DNA from: DATJGR01 sp963812255
GTDB lineage: Bacteria > Pseudomonadota > Gammaproteobacteria > Pseudomonadales > Azotimanducaceae
NCBI GenBank assembly: GCA_963812255.1
Contig: CAWEUM010000003.1
Span: 372,001 to 436,000, forward strand
Direction: 5' to 3'
Length of the DNA: 64,000 bases
Shown in pieces: positions 33,138-41,217 of the stretch. Made by a program: the position numbers and the translations under genes. The notes under the pieces are model-generated. The model searched no databases. It saw only the letters and a program-made list of their open reading frames with translations, and was not told the origin of the DNA. The first letter of the stretch is position 1. Each line of letters starts with the position of its first letter.

Positions 33138-34172
33138 ATGAAGACTTCCGTACTGATCGTTCTGCTCAGCGCGTTCGCACTGACCGCGGCCGCACACGAG
33201 CGTCGCGGTGAAACACCCGAGCCAACGCTGCTAGCGTCCGGCCTACTAGGCACGATCGGCGGCACGATCGGTCCAGACGGCGCGCTGTACGTGCCGCAGG
33301 GCGCCATTGGCGAGATCACGCGAATTGACGTTTCAAGCGGAGAAATCTCGGCGTTCGCGACGGGGCTGCCCCCATCAATGGTTGGCCTTGGTGGTGCGAT
33401 AGATGTGGCGTTCATGGGTAGGACCGCTTATGTGCTGGTTACGCTCATCAGCGATCCGCTGTTTGGCGGCCCATCGGGACTCGACGGAATTTATCGCATC
33501 GACCGCCAAGGCAATCCCACGCTCATCGCAGATCTTGGGTCGTTTTCGTTTGATAACCCCCCGGATCTCGGCAGCCTCGACAATCCCGCACCGCCGGGCC
33601 ACTTCAACTACTTCCTGCAGAATGGCCTTCAGTACGCACTGCAGCCCGTCGACGGTGGATTTCTGGTTTCCGATGGGCATCTCAATCGAATCCTTCGCGT
33701 CACGCTGCGTGGCAATGTCTCCGTGCTGAAGTCGTTTGGCGATGTCGTGCCCACTGGCCTCGACCAGTCTGCGGGCCGCGTCTACATGGCGGAGCTCGGA
33801 CCACAGCCGAACACACCGGAAACGGGGAAAGTCGTGTCGTTCCGGCCAGGTCGCCGAACATCAGCCGAGAACGTCGCCTCCGGGGTCAGCATGATCGTCG
33901 ACGTCGAATTCGATGCGCACCGCAGGCTATATGCGCTGTCGCAAGGCGATTTCGGCGGCGGCGATCCAGGCTCACCAGCTGCGCCGAACACGGGCAGACT
34001 GCTGCGGGTGAACGACGACGGTACATTCACCGTGCTCCTCGACACGCTCAACCGGCCCACATCGCTCGCTTTCGCCGACGATACCGCCTTCATCGTCGCG
34101 CTCACAGGCGAGGTCTGGAAGATCAGACACGTCTCGCAACTGGGCCATCATGGCGGCCACAAGGAGAAATAG
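33138..34172 (+). CDS. ScyD/ScyE-family exported beta-propeller protein
   Basis: A 344-residue protein with a signal peptide (ending LTAAAHE). The repeats GTIGPDGALYVPQGAIGEITRID (short form GALYV..GEI.RID), GIYRIDRQGNPT and LLRVNDDGTFT mark NHL/SMP-30-like propeller blades and fit the ScyD/ScyE family, first named in scytonemin clusters but widespread with unknown role. The C-terminus is His-rich (GHHGGHKEK), which could bind metal. ATG 33138. Divergent from the winged-helix fusion and possibly under its control. A 22-base perfect palindrome follows the stop. Confidence 0.82.
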   Translation: MKTSVLIVLLSAFALTAAAHERRGETPEPTLLASGLLGTIGGTIGPDGALYVPQGAIGEITRIDVSSGEISAFATGLPPSMVGLGGAIDVAFMGRTAYVLVTLISDPLFGGPSGLDGIYRIDRQGNPTLIADLGSFSFDNPPDLGSLDNPAPPGHFNYFLQNGLQYALQPVDGGFLVSDGHLNRILRVTLRGNVSVLKSFGDVVPTGLDQSAGRVYMAELGPQPNTPETGKVVSFRPGRRTSAENVASGVSMIVDVEFDAHRRLYALSQGDFGGGDPGSPAAPNTGRLLRVNDDGTFTVLLDTLNRPTSLAFADDTAFIVALTGEVWKIRHVSQLGHHGGHKEK

Positions 34173-34194
34173 CCGCTGACGAAGGAACTCTGGC

Positions 34195-34216
34195 GCGGAC
34201 GCCACGTGGCGTCCGC
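34195..34216 (+). terminator. Perfect 22-base palindrome after the ScyD-like gene
   Basis: Half-site GCGGACGCCAC and its exact complement (34195-34216) start 22 bases after the stop at 34172. The following bases are pyrimidine-rich (CATCCTCTTCTCC) but lack a proper T-run, so it is either a weak terminator or a dyad protein site before the AKR gene. Confidence 0.35.
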
Positions 34217-34328
34217 CATCCTCTTCTCCGCGCTCGTCAATTCGCCTCACGCGACATATCCTCTTCCGCATGCGATCATTTCGGCTGGCACAGTTCCCCA
34301 CTGCGCAACCGACGATGAGGAACCTGAG

Positions 34329-35309
34329 ATGAAATATGCAAAACTCGGCGGCACCGGTGTCAGCGTGTCGCGCATCTGTCTTGGCATGATGACTTACGGA
34401 TCGAAACAATGGCGCGATTGGGTGCTCGATTACGCCGAAGCGAAGCCGTTCGTTGCGCGCGCGCTCGACGCCGGAATCAATTTTTTCGACACTGCTGATG
34501 TGTACTCCGACGGCGCCTCGGAAGAAGTGTTGGGCCGCGCGCTGCGCGAAATCGGCGTAGACCGCCACGATGTCGTCATCGCGACGAAGTGCAACGGCGG
34601 CACGCACAATCGCGCTCGCAATCGCTTCGGGTTGTCGCGCAAGAATGTCATCGAATCGTGCGACGCATCGCTCACGCGTCTCGATACCGACTTCATCGAC
34701 CTGTATCAGATCCACCGCTTCGACGGCCACACGCCGATCGAAGAGACGATCGATGCACTCAACGATCTGGTGCGCGCCGGCAAGGTCCGCTACCTCGGCG
34801 CATCGAGCATGTTCGCATGGCAGATGGCGAAATACCTGTTCACACAGGATGCGCGGCATGCGGCGCGCTTCGTCACAATGCAGAATCACTACAACCTGCT
34901 GTACCGCGAAGAGGAGCGGGAAATGAATCCACTGTGCGCCGATCAACAGGTGGGACTCATTCCATGGAGCCCGCTGGCGCGCGGCTACCTTGCACGCGAC
35001 CGCGAAACCCTGAAGACGACCACCCGCGCCCATTCGGACGAGTTCACCAAGATGCTGTATCGGCGTGAATCGGACGTGGACATCGTGCAGCGCAACGCCG
35101 AAACAGCGGCTCGGCTCGGGGTCAAACCGGCGCAGACCGCGCTCGCGTGGCTGCTCGGCAAACCCGGCGTGGTGGCACCGATCATCGGCGCATCGAAATT
35201 GTCGCAACTTGATGATGCGATTGCGGCAGTCGACGTGGAACTCTCCGCAGACGACGTCAAACAGCTCGAAGCGCTGTACGAGCCGCACGCGGTCGCCGGC
35301 CACGCATAG
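34329..35309 (+). CDS. Aldo/keto reductase
   Basis: A 326-residue NADPH-dependent oxidoreductase of the AKR superfamily (YghZ/Kv-beta-like branch by its LGGTGVSVSRICLGMM start). The catalytic tetrad is visible: Asp and Tyr in FFDTADVYSDGASEE, Lys in IATKCNG and His in YQIHRFDG. The NADPH-binding end has APIIGASKLSQLDD. ATG 34329 has GAGGA eight bases upstream. It is followed 36 bases later by a beta-lactamase-fold esterase gene in the same direction. Substrate is unknown. Confidence 0.93.
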   Translation: MKYAKLGGTGVSVSRICLGMMTYGSKQWRDWVLDYAEAKPFVARALDAGINFFDTADVYSDGASEEVLGRALREIGVDRHDVVIATKCNGGTHNRARNRFGLSRKNVIESCDASLTRLDTDFIDLYQIHRFDGHTPIEETIDALNDLVRAGKVRYLGASSMFAWQMAKYLFTQDARHAARFVTMQNHYNLLYREEEREMNPLCADQQVGLIPWSPLARGYLARDRETLKTTTRAHSDEFTKMLYRRESDVDIVQRNAETAARLGVKPAQTALAWLLGKPGVVAPIIGASKLSQLDDAIAAVDVELSADDVKQLEALYEPHAVAGHA

Positions 35310-35345
35310 CCGAACCCTCTATTGGCACCAACACGGGAATTTTGT

Positions 35346-36524
35346 ATGAATCGGATCGACAGAATAGGGCAAGCCGCCCAGCGTTACATCGACAACAACA
35401 CGTTCGCGGGCATCGAATGGCTGATCGAGCGCCGCGGCGAAGAACTGGCACGCGGCCAATGCGGCTATGCCAATGCGCAGACAAAGCAGCGGATTCCGGA
35501 GCATGCACTGTATCGCATCTATTCGATGACCAAGCCGATCACGTCGGTGATGGCGCTGATCCTGATTGAACAAGGCAAGCTGCGCCTGTACGACATGCTG
35601 CCGCAGTTCGACAAGCGCTTTGCGCAGATGACCGTGCTGTCGGCGAATGGACAGATCGCGCCAGCACAGCGTCCGATCACCGTCGAGGATCTGCTGACAC
35701 ATCGGGCAGGATTCACGTACGAGTTCATTCCCGCTTGCCACATCGCGCCGTACTACCAGGCTGCCGAGATCAGCGGCGACGGCAGGATTTCGCTCGACGA
35801 AATGATGGGCCGTCTCGCCGAGCAGCCGATCGCGTTCCAGCCCGGCAGCCAGTTCCGTTACAGCGTTGCGACCGATGTGCTTGCGCACGTCGTCGAAAAA
35901 GCGGCTGACCGCGGCATCGACGAATTGATGAAAGAACACATCTTCGAGCCACTCGGCATGAAAGACACCGCGTACTTCGTACCACCCGCAAAGCAGGCTC
36001 GATTGATGCCGATGTACGGCATCGCCGACATCACAGAACTCGCACCGCTGAAACCGCGTCCGCAGGAACTGACGCCGTCCGATGTCGAGGACATGTACCC
36101 GTCGAACCTGCCCGAGAAATTCCGGCGCGGCGGCCACGGGCTGTTTTCAACACTCGACGACTACACAAGATTCTCTCGTATGTTATTGAATGGTAAAAGT
36201 TTAAATGGCGACAGAATCCTATCTCGCAAAATGATCGAGATGATGCGCACCAACCGAATTCCGCCATCGCAATTGCCGCTCACGATCGGTCCACAGGCGT
36301 TCAGCGGTTACGGTTGGGGTCTGGGCGTCCGCGTGATGATCGACACCGGTCAGGCGCTGGGCCTCACCGGCGACGGCGAACTCGGCTGGGGCGGCGCCGC
36401 GACGACGTATTTCTGGGTCGACCCGAAAGAGGAAATGACCGGCGTCGTCATGACGCAGTACCTCGGCTCGATGCTGCCGATGACGGACGATATCCGCGTC
36501 GCGGCGTACCAGGCGATCGACTGA
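35346..36524 (+). CDS. Serine hydrolase of the beta-lactamase/EstB family (class C-like)
   Basis: A 392-residue protein with no signal peptide, so more likely a cytoplasmic esterase than a beta-lactamase. The SxxK motif is S60-M-T-K63 (YSMTKPITS), the second motif is FRYSVATDVLAH (Tyr present, Asn replaced), and a W-G-G-A box near residue 350 replaces the KTG motif. Typical family landmarks LLTHRAGFTYEF and GGHGLFSTLDDYTRFSRMLL are present. Codons between about 36165 and 36240 are unusually AT-rich (TTA, AAT, AAA, AGT). ATG 35346. Probably co-transcribed with the AKR. Confidence 0.92.
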   Translation: MNRIDRIGQAAQRYIDNNTFAGIEWLIERRGEELARGQCGYANAQTKQRIPEHALYRIYSMTKPITSVMALILIEQGKLRLYDMLPQFDKRFAQMTVLSANGQIAPAQRPITVEDLLTHRAGFTYEFIPACHIAPYYQAAEISGDGRISLDEMMGRLAEQPIAFQPGSQFRYSVATDVLAHVVEKAADRGIDELMKEHIFEPLGMKDTAYFVPPAKQARLMPMYGIADITELAPLKPRPQELTPSDVEDMYPSNLPEKFRRGGHGLFSTLDDYTRFSRMLLNGKSLNGDRILSRKMIEMMRTNRIPPSQLPLTIGPQAFSGYGWGLGVRVMIDTGQALGLTGDGELGWGGAATTYFWVDPKEEMTGVVMTQYLGSMLPMTDDIRVAAYQAID

Positions 36525-36540
36525 CAATCTGGTGTCGTCG

Positions 36541-36870
36541 CTATTCGTAACCCGGCGCCGGCTGCCACAGGCTGAAAACGGTTCCGTCCGGATCGCTGCA
36601 CACTGCATTCGGACCGGACGGATACTGATTTCGGGATCGCACGCGACCGCCTAGTTCCGTTACCCGGTTCGCGGCGGCGTCGATATCGTTTACGCGGAAA
36701 TAGACGTTCGGCATTTCTGCCGGGCCGTCCGGACTGAGACCCAGCGGAATCGTTGTGTTGGCAACGTGCCCTCCTTCTTCGAACTGCCATCCGAACAGCG
36801 CACCGTAGAACGCCTTCGCAGACGCGAGATCTTTAACCGGTAACGTGAAATAACCCAACTCCACCGGCAT
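36541..36870 (-). CDS. VOC-family (glyoxalase-like) protein
   Basis: A 109-residue single VOC module: MPVELGYFTLPVKDLASAK at the start, FYGALFGWQF, the NVYFRVNDIDAA turn and the closing CSDPDGTVFSLWQ. The metal-ligand His/Glu set is not fully evident, so function could be binding rather than catalysis. ATG 36870 has GGAGG seven bases upstream. Convergent with the EstB-like gene, 16 bases apart. Confidence 0.9.
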   Translation of the reverse strand: MPVELGYFTLPVKDLASAKAFYGALFGWQFEEGGHVANTTIPLGLSPDGPAEMPNVYFRVNDIDAAANRVTELGGRVRSRNQYPSGPNAVCSDPDGTVFSLWQPAPGYE

Positions 36871-36951
36871 CAATGACCTCCAAGATTCGATCGCGACGCG
36901 ACAGGATGGCCTGCTCTGGGCGATCGCGATTGAAGAAAATTTCCGAAGCGA

Positions 36952-37737
36952 TCAGGCAGGCTCGGCGTCGGCGGGCTTCGAATAGCGCGCTTTCATAATT
37001 CCGGCCAGCGAGCCGGCCAGATCGAGGCCAAGCAGCCTTCGCTGCGCCGGCGCGAGGCCGTCGAGAAACGCTCCCGGATAGAAATCGCGCATCGGCGTCA
37101 TCGGCTGAACCCAGACTGGGCCATAGTTGATCAGAATCGACACGCGCGGTGCATCGGATTCGTTAGCCGAGGTGTCATGCCAGGTGAGACCGTGGGATAC
37201 CACCGCCGACCCCGCATGACCGGTGACGAATTCGGCGCGTTCCGCGAACGTCTCGTCGGGCGGCCGCCGCAACAGTTGGCTGCCAGCCACCAGCCGGGGT
37301 GCGCCGTTACGCTCGTTGAAATCGTGCGTCATCACGATCACTTGAAGTGTCAACGCCGCGCTGGCCGGATACGGCTCGTTCATCGCCCAATACGGATAGT
37401 CGACGTGCTTGCCCATCGGCGCCGCGCCGGGCCGCAGAATGTGCGCGCCGAGCGCGCTGACGATTGGCGCCTGTCCGATCACCGCAGCGGCAATTGCCAG
37501 CAGTTGCGGATGCTGCACCAGATCCATGAATGCAGCGTCGCGATCCAGCACGCGACGGACGCGTTCGCGCCGCCCCGCACCCTGCACGATCAGCGTGCCA
37601 TCGCCTCGATATTCTTCTGCGAGCCGCAGCGATTGCCGGTGCAGCGCACCCGCCTGGCTGACAGAAAGAAGGTCGCCCAGCACCGCAAACCCCCTGCCGT
37701 CGATGATCTCGCGCGCGATTGCGGTCGCATCGTTCAC
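36952..37737 (-). CDS. Phytanoyl-CoA dioxygenase (PhyH)-family Fe(II)/2-oxoglutarate enzyme
   Basis: A 261-residue non-heme iron dioxygenase. The iron triad is visible as H and D in GKHVDYPYW and a distal H in LTWHDTSAN, with an Arg a few residues later (APRVSILINY) suited to bind 2-oxoglutarate. The early segment GFAVLGDLLS is typical for the family. Members hydroxylate acyl-CoAs, small metabolites or ectoine-like compounds; the substrate here is unknown. GTG 37737 has AGGAG nine bases upstream and is preferred to TTG 37794. Divergent from the SGNH hydrolase gene. Confidence 0.87.
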   Translation of the reverse strand: MNDATAIAREIIDGRGFAVLGDLLSVSQAGALHRQSLRLAEEYRGDGTLIVQGAGRRERVRRVLDRDAAFMDLVQHPQLLAIAAAVIGQAPIVSALGAHILRPGAAPMGKHVDYPYWAMNEPYPASAALTLQVIVMTHDFNERNGAPRLVAGSQLLRRPPDETFAERAEFVTGHAGSAVVSHGLTWHDTSANESDAPRVSILINYGPVWVQPMTPMRDFYPGAFLDGLAPAQRRLLGLDLAGSLAGIMKARYSKPADAEPA

Positions 37738-37846
37738 GGGTCGCGTCTCCTGATTGTCGCAGGTGATCGTCTCGCCGGACTGCGCCGCACGCAAGCGGCA
37801 GTGTGGTCAGTCACGCCAAGCTTGGCTAAGCTGAAGATAGACGGTT

Positions 37847-37906
37847 CAGAGTGCCTTTTCGAAGCGTTATGGCATCGAACGGGTTCGTTTTTGAACAGGC
37901 ACTCTG
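37847..37906. promoter_or_regulatory. Inverted repeat with nested hairpin upstream of the SGNH gene
   Basis: CAGAGTGCC (37847-37855) and GGCACTCTG (37898-37906) form a perfect 9-bp inverted repeat around 42 bases that also hold CGAAC-GG-GTTCG followed by TTTTT (37877-37893). It could be an operator or a small attenuator before the start at 37947. Pattern only. Confidence 0.3.
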
Positions 37907-37946
37907 TCCCCTTTATCTGATCTCTTCATCTCAATTCGGATCATCC

Positions 37947-39092
37947 ATGCAAAGCATCGCACTCGAAAACGGTCCCATGCGCCTCGTTGGCGCGCTCGAT
38001 ATTGATCGCCGGCCAACCGGCATCGTGCCGCGGCGATTGCCGAGCTGGACACGTCCGCAGGTTCCACTGTTCATGGAGATCATGGTGACGATGCCGTCCG
38101 GCGTTCGGCTCGAATTCGCGACCACCGCGCGTCGCATCGAACTCGACGTGCTGCCAACGCGTATCGAAATCTCGAAACCGCCGGCGCCGGCGGTGTTCGA
38201 TCTCATCATCGATGGCGCGGACCCGATCAGTGTGGCGACCGACTGTGGCGATCGGTTGAGGATCAATCTCGCCGATCGCGGCAAGGCGACCCGCGAGCGT
38301 GGCGAATCCGGTACCGTGGTCTTCGACGATCTGCCGGGTGGACTCAAGCAGTGCGAACTGTGGCTGCCCGCCAACGCAATTCTCGAGGTGCGTGCGATGC
38401 GCATCGATGACGGCGCGATGGTCGAACTCGCCCAGCAGCGCAGGCGGCGCCGCTGGGTACACCACGGCAGCTCGATCAGCCATTGCATGGAAGCATCCAG
38501 TCCGACGCGAACCTGGCCGGTGGTCGCCGCACGCCTGGCCGATGTTGAATTGCTGAATCTGGGGCTCGGCGGCAACTGCCACCTCGATCAATTCGTCGCG
38601 CGCACGATGCGGGACGAAGATGCCGACGTATTGAGTCTCAAGGTCGGCATCAACGTCGTGAATCTCGATTCGCTGAAAGAGCGCACGTTTGCACCGGCGC
38701 TGCACGGCTTCATCGACACGATCCGCGAAGGCAAACCCAACACCCCGCTGCTGATCGCGTCGCCGATCTTCTGCCCGTCAGCCGAGACGCATCCTGGACC
38801 GACGATTCCGAACGCGAAGGGTGTCTTCGTCACGCTGCCGGGCAATGACGAGATACGCAACGGCAGTCTGACTTTGCAGCAGATGCGCACGATCATCGGA
38901 GACGTCGTTGAAGGTCGCCGCGCGCGTGGCGACGCGAACCTGCACTACCTCGATGGGCTCGATCTATTCGGCGCAGACGATATAGGCGATCTGCCGGATC
39001 ATCTGCACCCCAACGGAGCGGGTTACGTGCGGATGGGGCAGCGATTCCACACGCTGGCATTCGGAGCAGAGGCCCCGCTGGCCTCCGCCTAG
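37947..39092 (+). CDS. SGNH/GDSL-type hydrolase with N-terminal beta domain
   Basis: A 381-residue protein. Residues 1-165 form a beta-rich N-terminal domain. The hydrolase domain starts at HHGSSISH with the probable nucleophile S176 (block I), LNLGLGGNCHLD gives the Gly and Asn of blocks II and III region, LKVGINVVN is block III, and DHLHPNGAGY supplies the catalytic Asp-His pair. Layout is that of bacterial GDSL esterases resembling carbohydrate esterases, but with no signal peptide. ATG 37947. Substrate unknown. Confidence 0.87.
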   Translation: MQSIALENGPMRLVGALDIDRRPTGIVPRRLPSWTRPQVPLFMEIMVTMPSGVRLEFATTARRIELDVLPTRIEISKPPAPAVFDLIIDGADPISVATDCGDRLRINLADRGKATRERGESGTVVFDDLPGGLKQCELWLPANAILEVRAMRIDDGAMVELAQQRRRRRWVHHGSSISHCMEASSPTRTWPVVAARLADVELLNLGLGGNCHLDQFVARTMRDEDADVLSLKVGINVVNLDSLKERTFAPALHGFIDTIREGKPNTPLLIASPIFCPSAETHPGPTIPNAKGVFVTLPGNDEIRNGSLTLQQMRTIIGDVVEGRRARGDANLHYLDGLDLFGADDIGDLPDHLHPNGAGYVRMGQRFHTLAFGAEAPLASA

Positions 39093-39124
39093 TTGCATTG
39101 CGATGCCGTTATCGAGCCATGAGG

Positions 39125-41077
39125 TCAAGACGCCTCGGCCTTCGCGTCAATGAACGCATAGTCGTCGGGATTCAGCACGCGCGTCCGGTTCCAGAACTCG
39201 ACTAACGTGAACGGCCAGTTCTGCGTCACGCGGCCTTTCTCGTTCTTGTACCAGGTCGGCACGTTGGCGGCACCCCAGGCCATCATCAGATTGCCTTCGT
39301 CGATTTTGCGGTTGTATGCGTCGTGCACGTCTTTCTTGCAGTCGAGCGCCGCATGGCCGTCCTCCAACAGCACCCGAATGCAGTTCAGCACGTAGCGCAC
39401 TTCGCACTCCGAGAAAAACACGATGCTGCCGTTGACGACGATATTGGTGTTCGGTCCATACAGGCAGAACAGATTCGGAAAGTTCGGGATGGTGATGCCG
39501 AGGTACGCGCGCGGATCGCCGTTCCACTGCGTCTGCAGATCGACACCGTCCTTTCCGGTGACCTGCATCGGCCAAAGAAAACGGCTCGCCAGGAAGCCCG
39601 TGCCGTAGATCAGCACGTCAGCGTCGTACTGCGTGCCGTCTTTGGTCTTCAAACCCGTCTCGTTGATTTCGGCAATGGGCTGCGTCACCAACTGCACATT
39701 GTCGCGACGCAACGCGCGAATCCAGTTGCCGTTGTCGAACAGGATCCGCTTGCCGCCCGGTGGGTATTTGGGCGTGACTTTCTGCAACAGCTCTTTGTCT
39801 TCGCCACAGAGTTCGGCGAGGGTCTGCGTGAACAGCTTGCGCAATTCGTCGTTGTTGGCACTGATCGAGCGGGTCTGATCATTCCACGCGGGATCTTTCT
39901 GCACGGCAGCGAGAATCCCTTCCGCCATGCGCCAGAAAACCGCGAACCGATACCACTTCGAGTAGTAAGGGACATGGTTCAGCAACCAGTGTTTTCCCGC
40001 CGGTACATCCTCGTGGTACTCGGGCGTCATGCTGACCCACGGCGGCGTGCGCTGGAAAATCACCACTTCCTTTGCAACCTTGGCCACTTCCGGTGCAAAC
40101 TGGAATGCGCTCGCGCCGGTACCGATGACGAGCACGCGCTTGCCGGTCAGATCGTGCTCGTGCTCCCACTCGGTCGAATGGAACGAGATACCTTTGAAGC
40201 GATCCTGGCCCGGAATGTCTGGCCATTTCGGACGATTCAATTGGCCAACTGCGGTGATCACCGCGTTGGCGGTCAAGGTCTCCTGTTGACCGTCTGCCTT
40301 CTGCACGACGACGCGCCACGACGCGGACGCATCGTCATAGCTGCATGCCTTCACTTCGGTATTGAAACGGATGTGTTTGCGCAGATGGTAGTCGTTGGCG
40401 CATTTGTCGAAGTACTGCCGCAACACTTCCTGCTTCGAGTAGTGCTGCGGCCAGTCGTTGGGAAGGAAACTGTATGAGTAGGTGTGATTCGGACTGTCGA
40501 CGCGACAGCCTGGATAGGTGTTCTGATACCAGGTGCCACCGACATTCGAATGACGTTCGATGATCTCGAACGAAATGCCGGCCTCCTGCAGGCGGATGCC
40601 GGCGAGCAGCCCAGACATCCCGGAACCGACGATGACAACCTTGAACTTCGCGCGCTCCGCGGCCGGAATCGCGTCGATTTCCGGCACGCCGTACGGGTCG
40701 CTGTCGTCCATCGCGAGTTCGGCGCTGAGAAATTCTGCATAGTCGCTGTCAACTTCGGTGCCGATCACGAAGTTCACCATCTCGAAGATGTGGTCGCTTG
40801 GCGGTGGCGGCAGCTTGTGCCCCTCATCCCGGTAGGTGCGCAACACTCGCAGAGCGAGCTCGCGAATCTGTTCCTGCTGCGGCTCGGTGATGCCGCCCTG
40901 GGCGTCGCCGAAGAATGAGTTGGTCGGACGGATGTCGCCGCGGATGATGTCGAGGTCCCCGGTGATGTGCACCAGAGCCGCCATCAACGACGGGATGTGG
41001 GCTTCTTTCAAGGCACGGCGGATCGCCTCGTCGTCTTCGGTTACAGGGGCAAGATCGTTCAGCTTGGCAGCAGCCAT
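39125..41077 (-). CDS. Baeyer-Villiger monooxygenase, 4-hydroxyacetophenone monooxygenase-like
   Basis: A 650-residue FAD/NADPH enzyme inserting oxygen next to a ketone to give an ester or lactone. FAD-binding GSGMSG at 151-156, GTWYQNTYPGCRVD following it, the BVMO fingerprint FKGISFHSTEW at 294-304, and the NADPH Rossmann motif GTGASA at 319-324 are all present. The extra N-terminal domain of about 140 residues is the hallmark of the 4-hydroxyacetophenone monooxygenase branch rather than cyclohexanone monooxygenase. ATG 41077 has GAGGGA upstream. It is divergent from an MFS transporter gene, which might move its substrate. Confidence 0.93.
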   Translation of the reverse strand: MAAAKLNDLAPVTEDDEAIRRALKEAHIPSLMAALVHITGDLDIIRGDIRPTNSFFGDAQGGITEPQQEQIRELALRVLRTYRDEGHKLPPPPSDHIFEMVNFVIGTEVDSDYAEFLSAELAMDDSDPYGVPEIDAIPAAERAKFKVVIVGSGMSGLLAGIRLQEAGISFEIIERHSNVGGTWYQNTYPGCRVDSPNHTYSYSFLPNDWPQHYSKQEVLRQYFDKCANDYHLRKHIRFNTEVKACSYDDASASWRVVVQKADGQQETLTANAVITAVGQLNRPKWPDIPGQDRFKGISFHSTEWEHEHDLTGKRVLVIGTGASAFQFAPEVAKVAKEVVIFQRTPPWVSMTPEYHEDVPAGKHWLLNHVPYYSKWYRFAVFWRMAEGILAAVQKDPAWNDQTRSISANNDELRKLFTQTLAELCGEDKELLQKVTPKYPPGGKRILFDNGNWIRALRRDNVQLVTQPIAEINETGLKTKDGTQYDADVLIYGTGFLASRFLWPMQVTGKDGVDLQTQWNGDPRAYLGITIPNFPNLFCLYGPNTNIVVNGSIVFFSECEVRYVLNCIRVLLEDGHAALDCKKDVHDAYNRKIDEGNLMMAWGAANVPTWYKNEKGRVTQNWPFTLVEFWNRTRVLNPDDYAFIDAKAEAS

Positions 41078-41217
41078 GGTGCATTCCCTCAGGTCGATGT
41101 GCTCATCAGACTATTTAGCGGAACCCACCGCAGCATTGCAATGCGCGTATCGCCAACACGACGCTCTACCCTACAATCTCGCCCTTTTTACGCCACCGAA
41201 CCGGCGCTGGAACCTTC

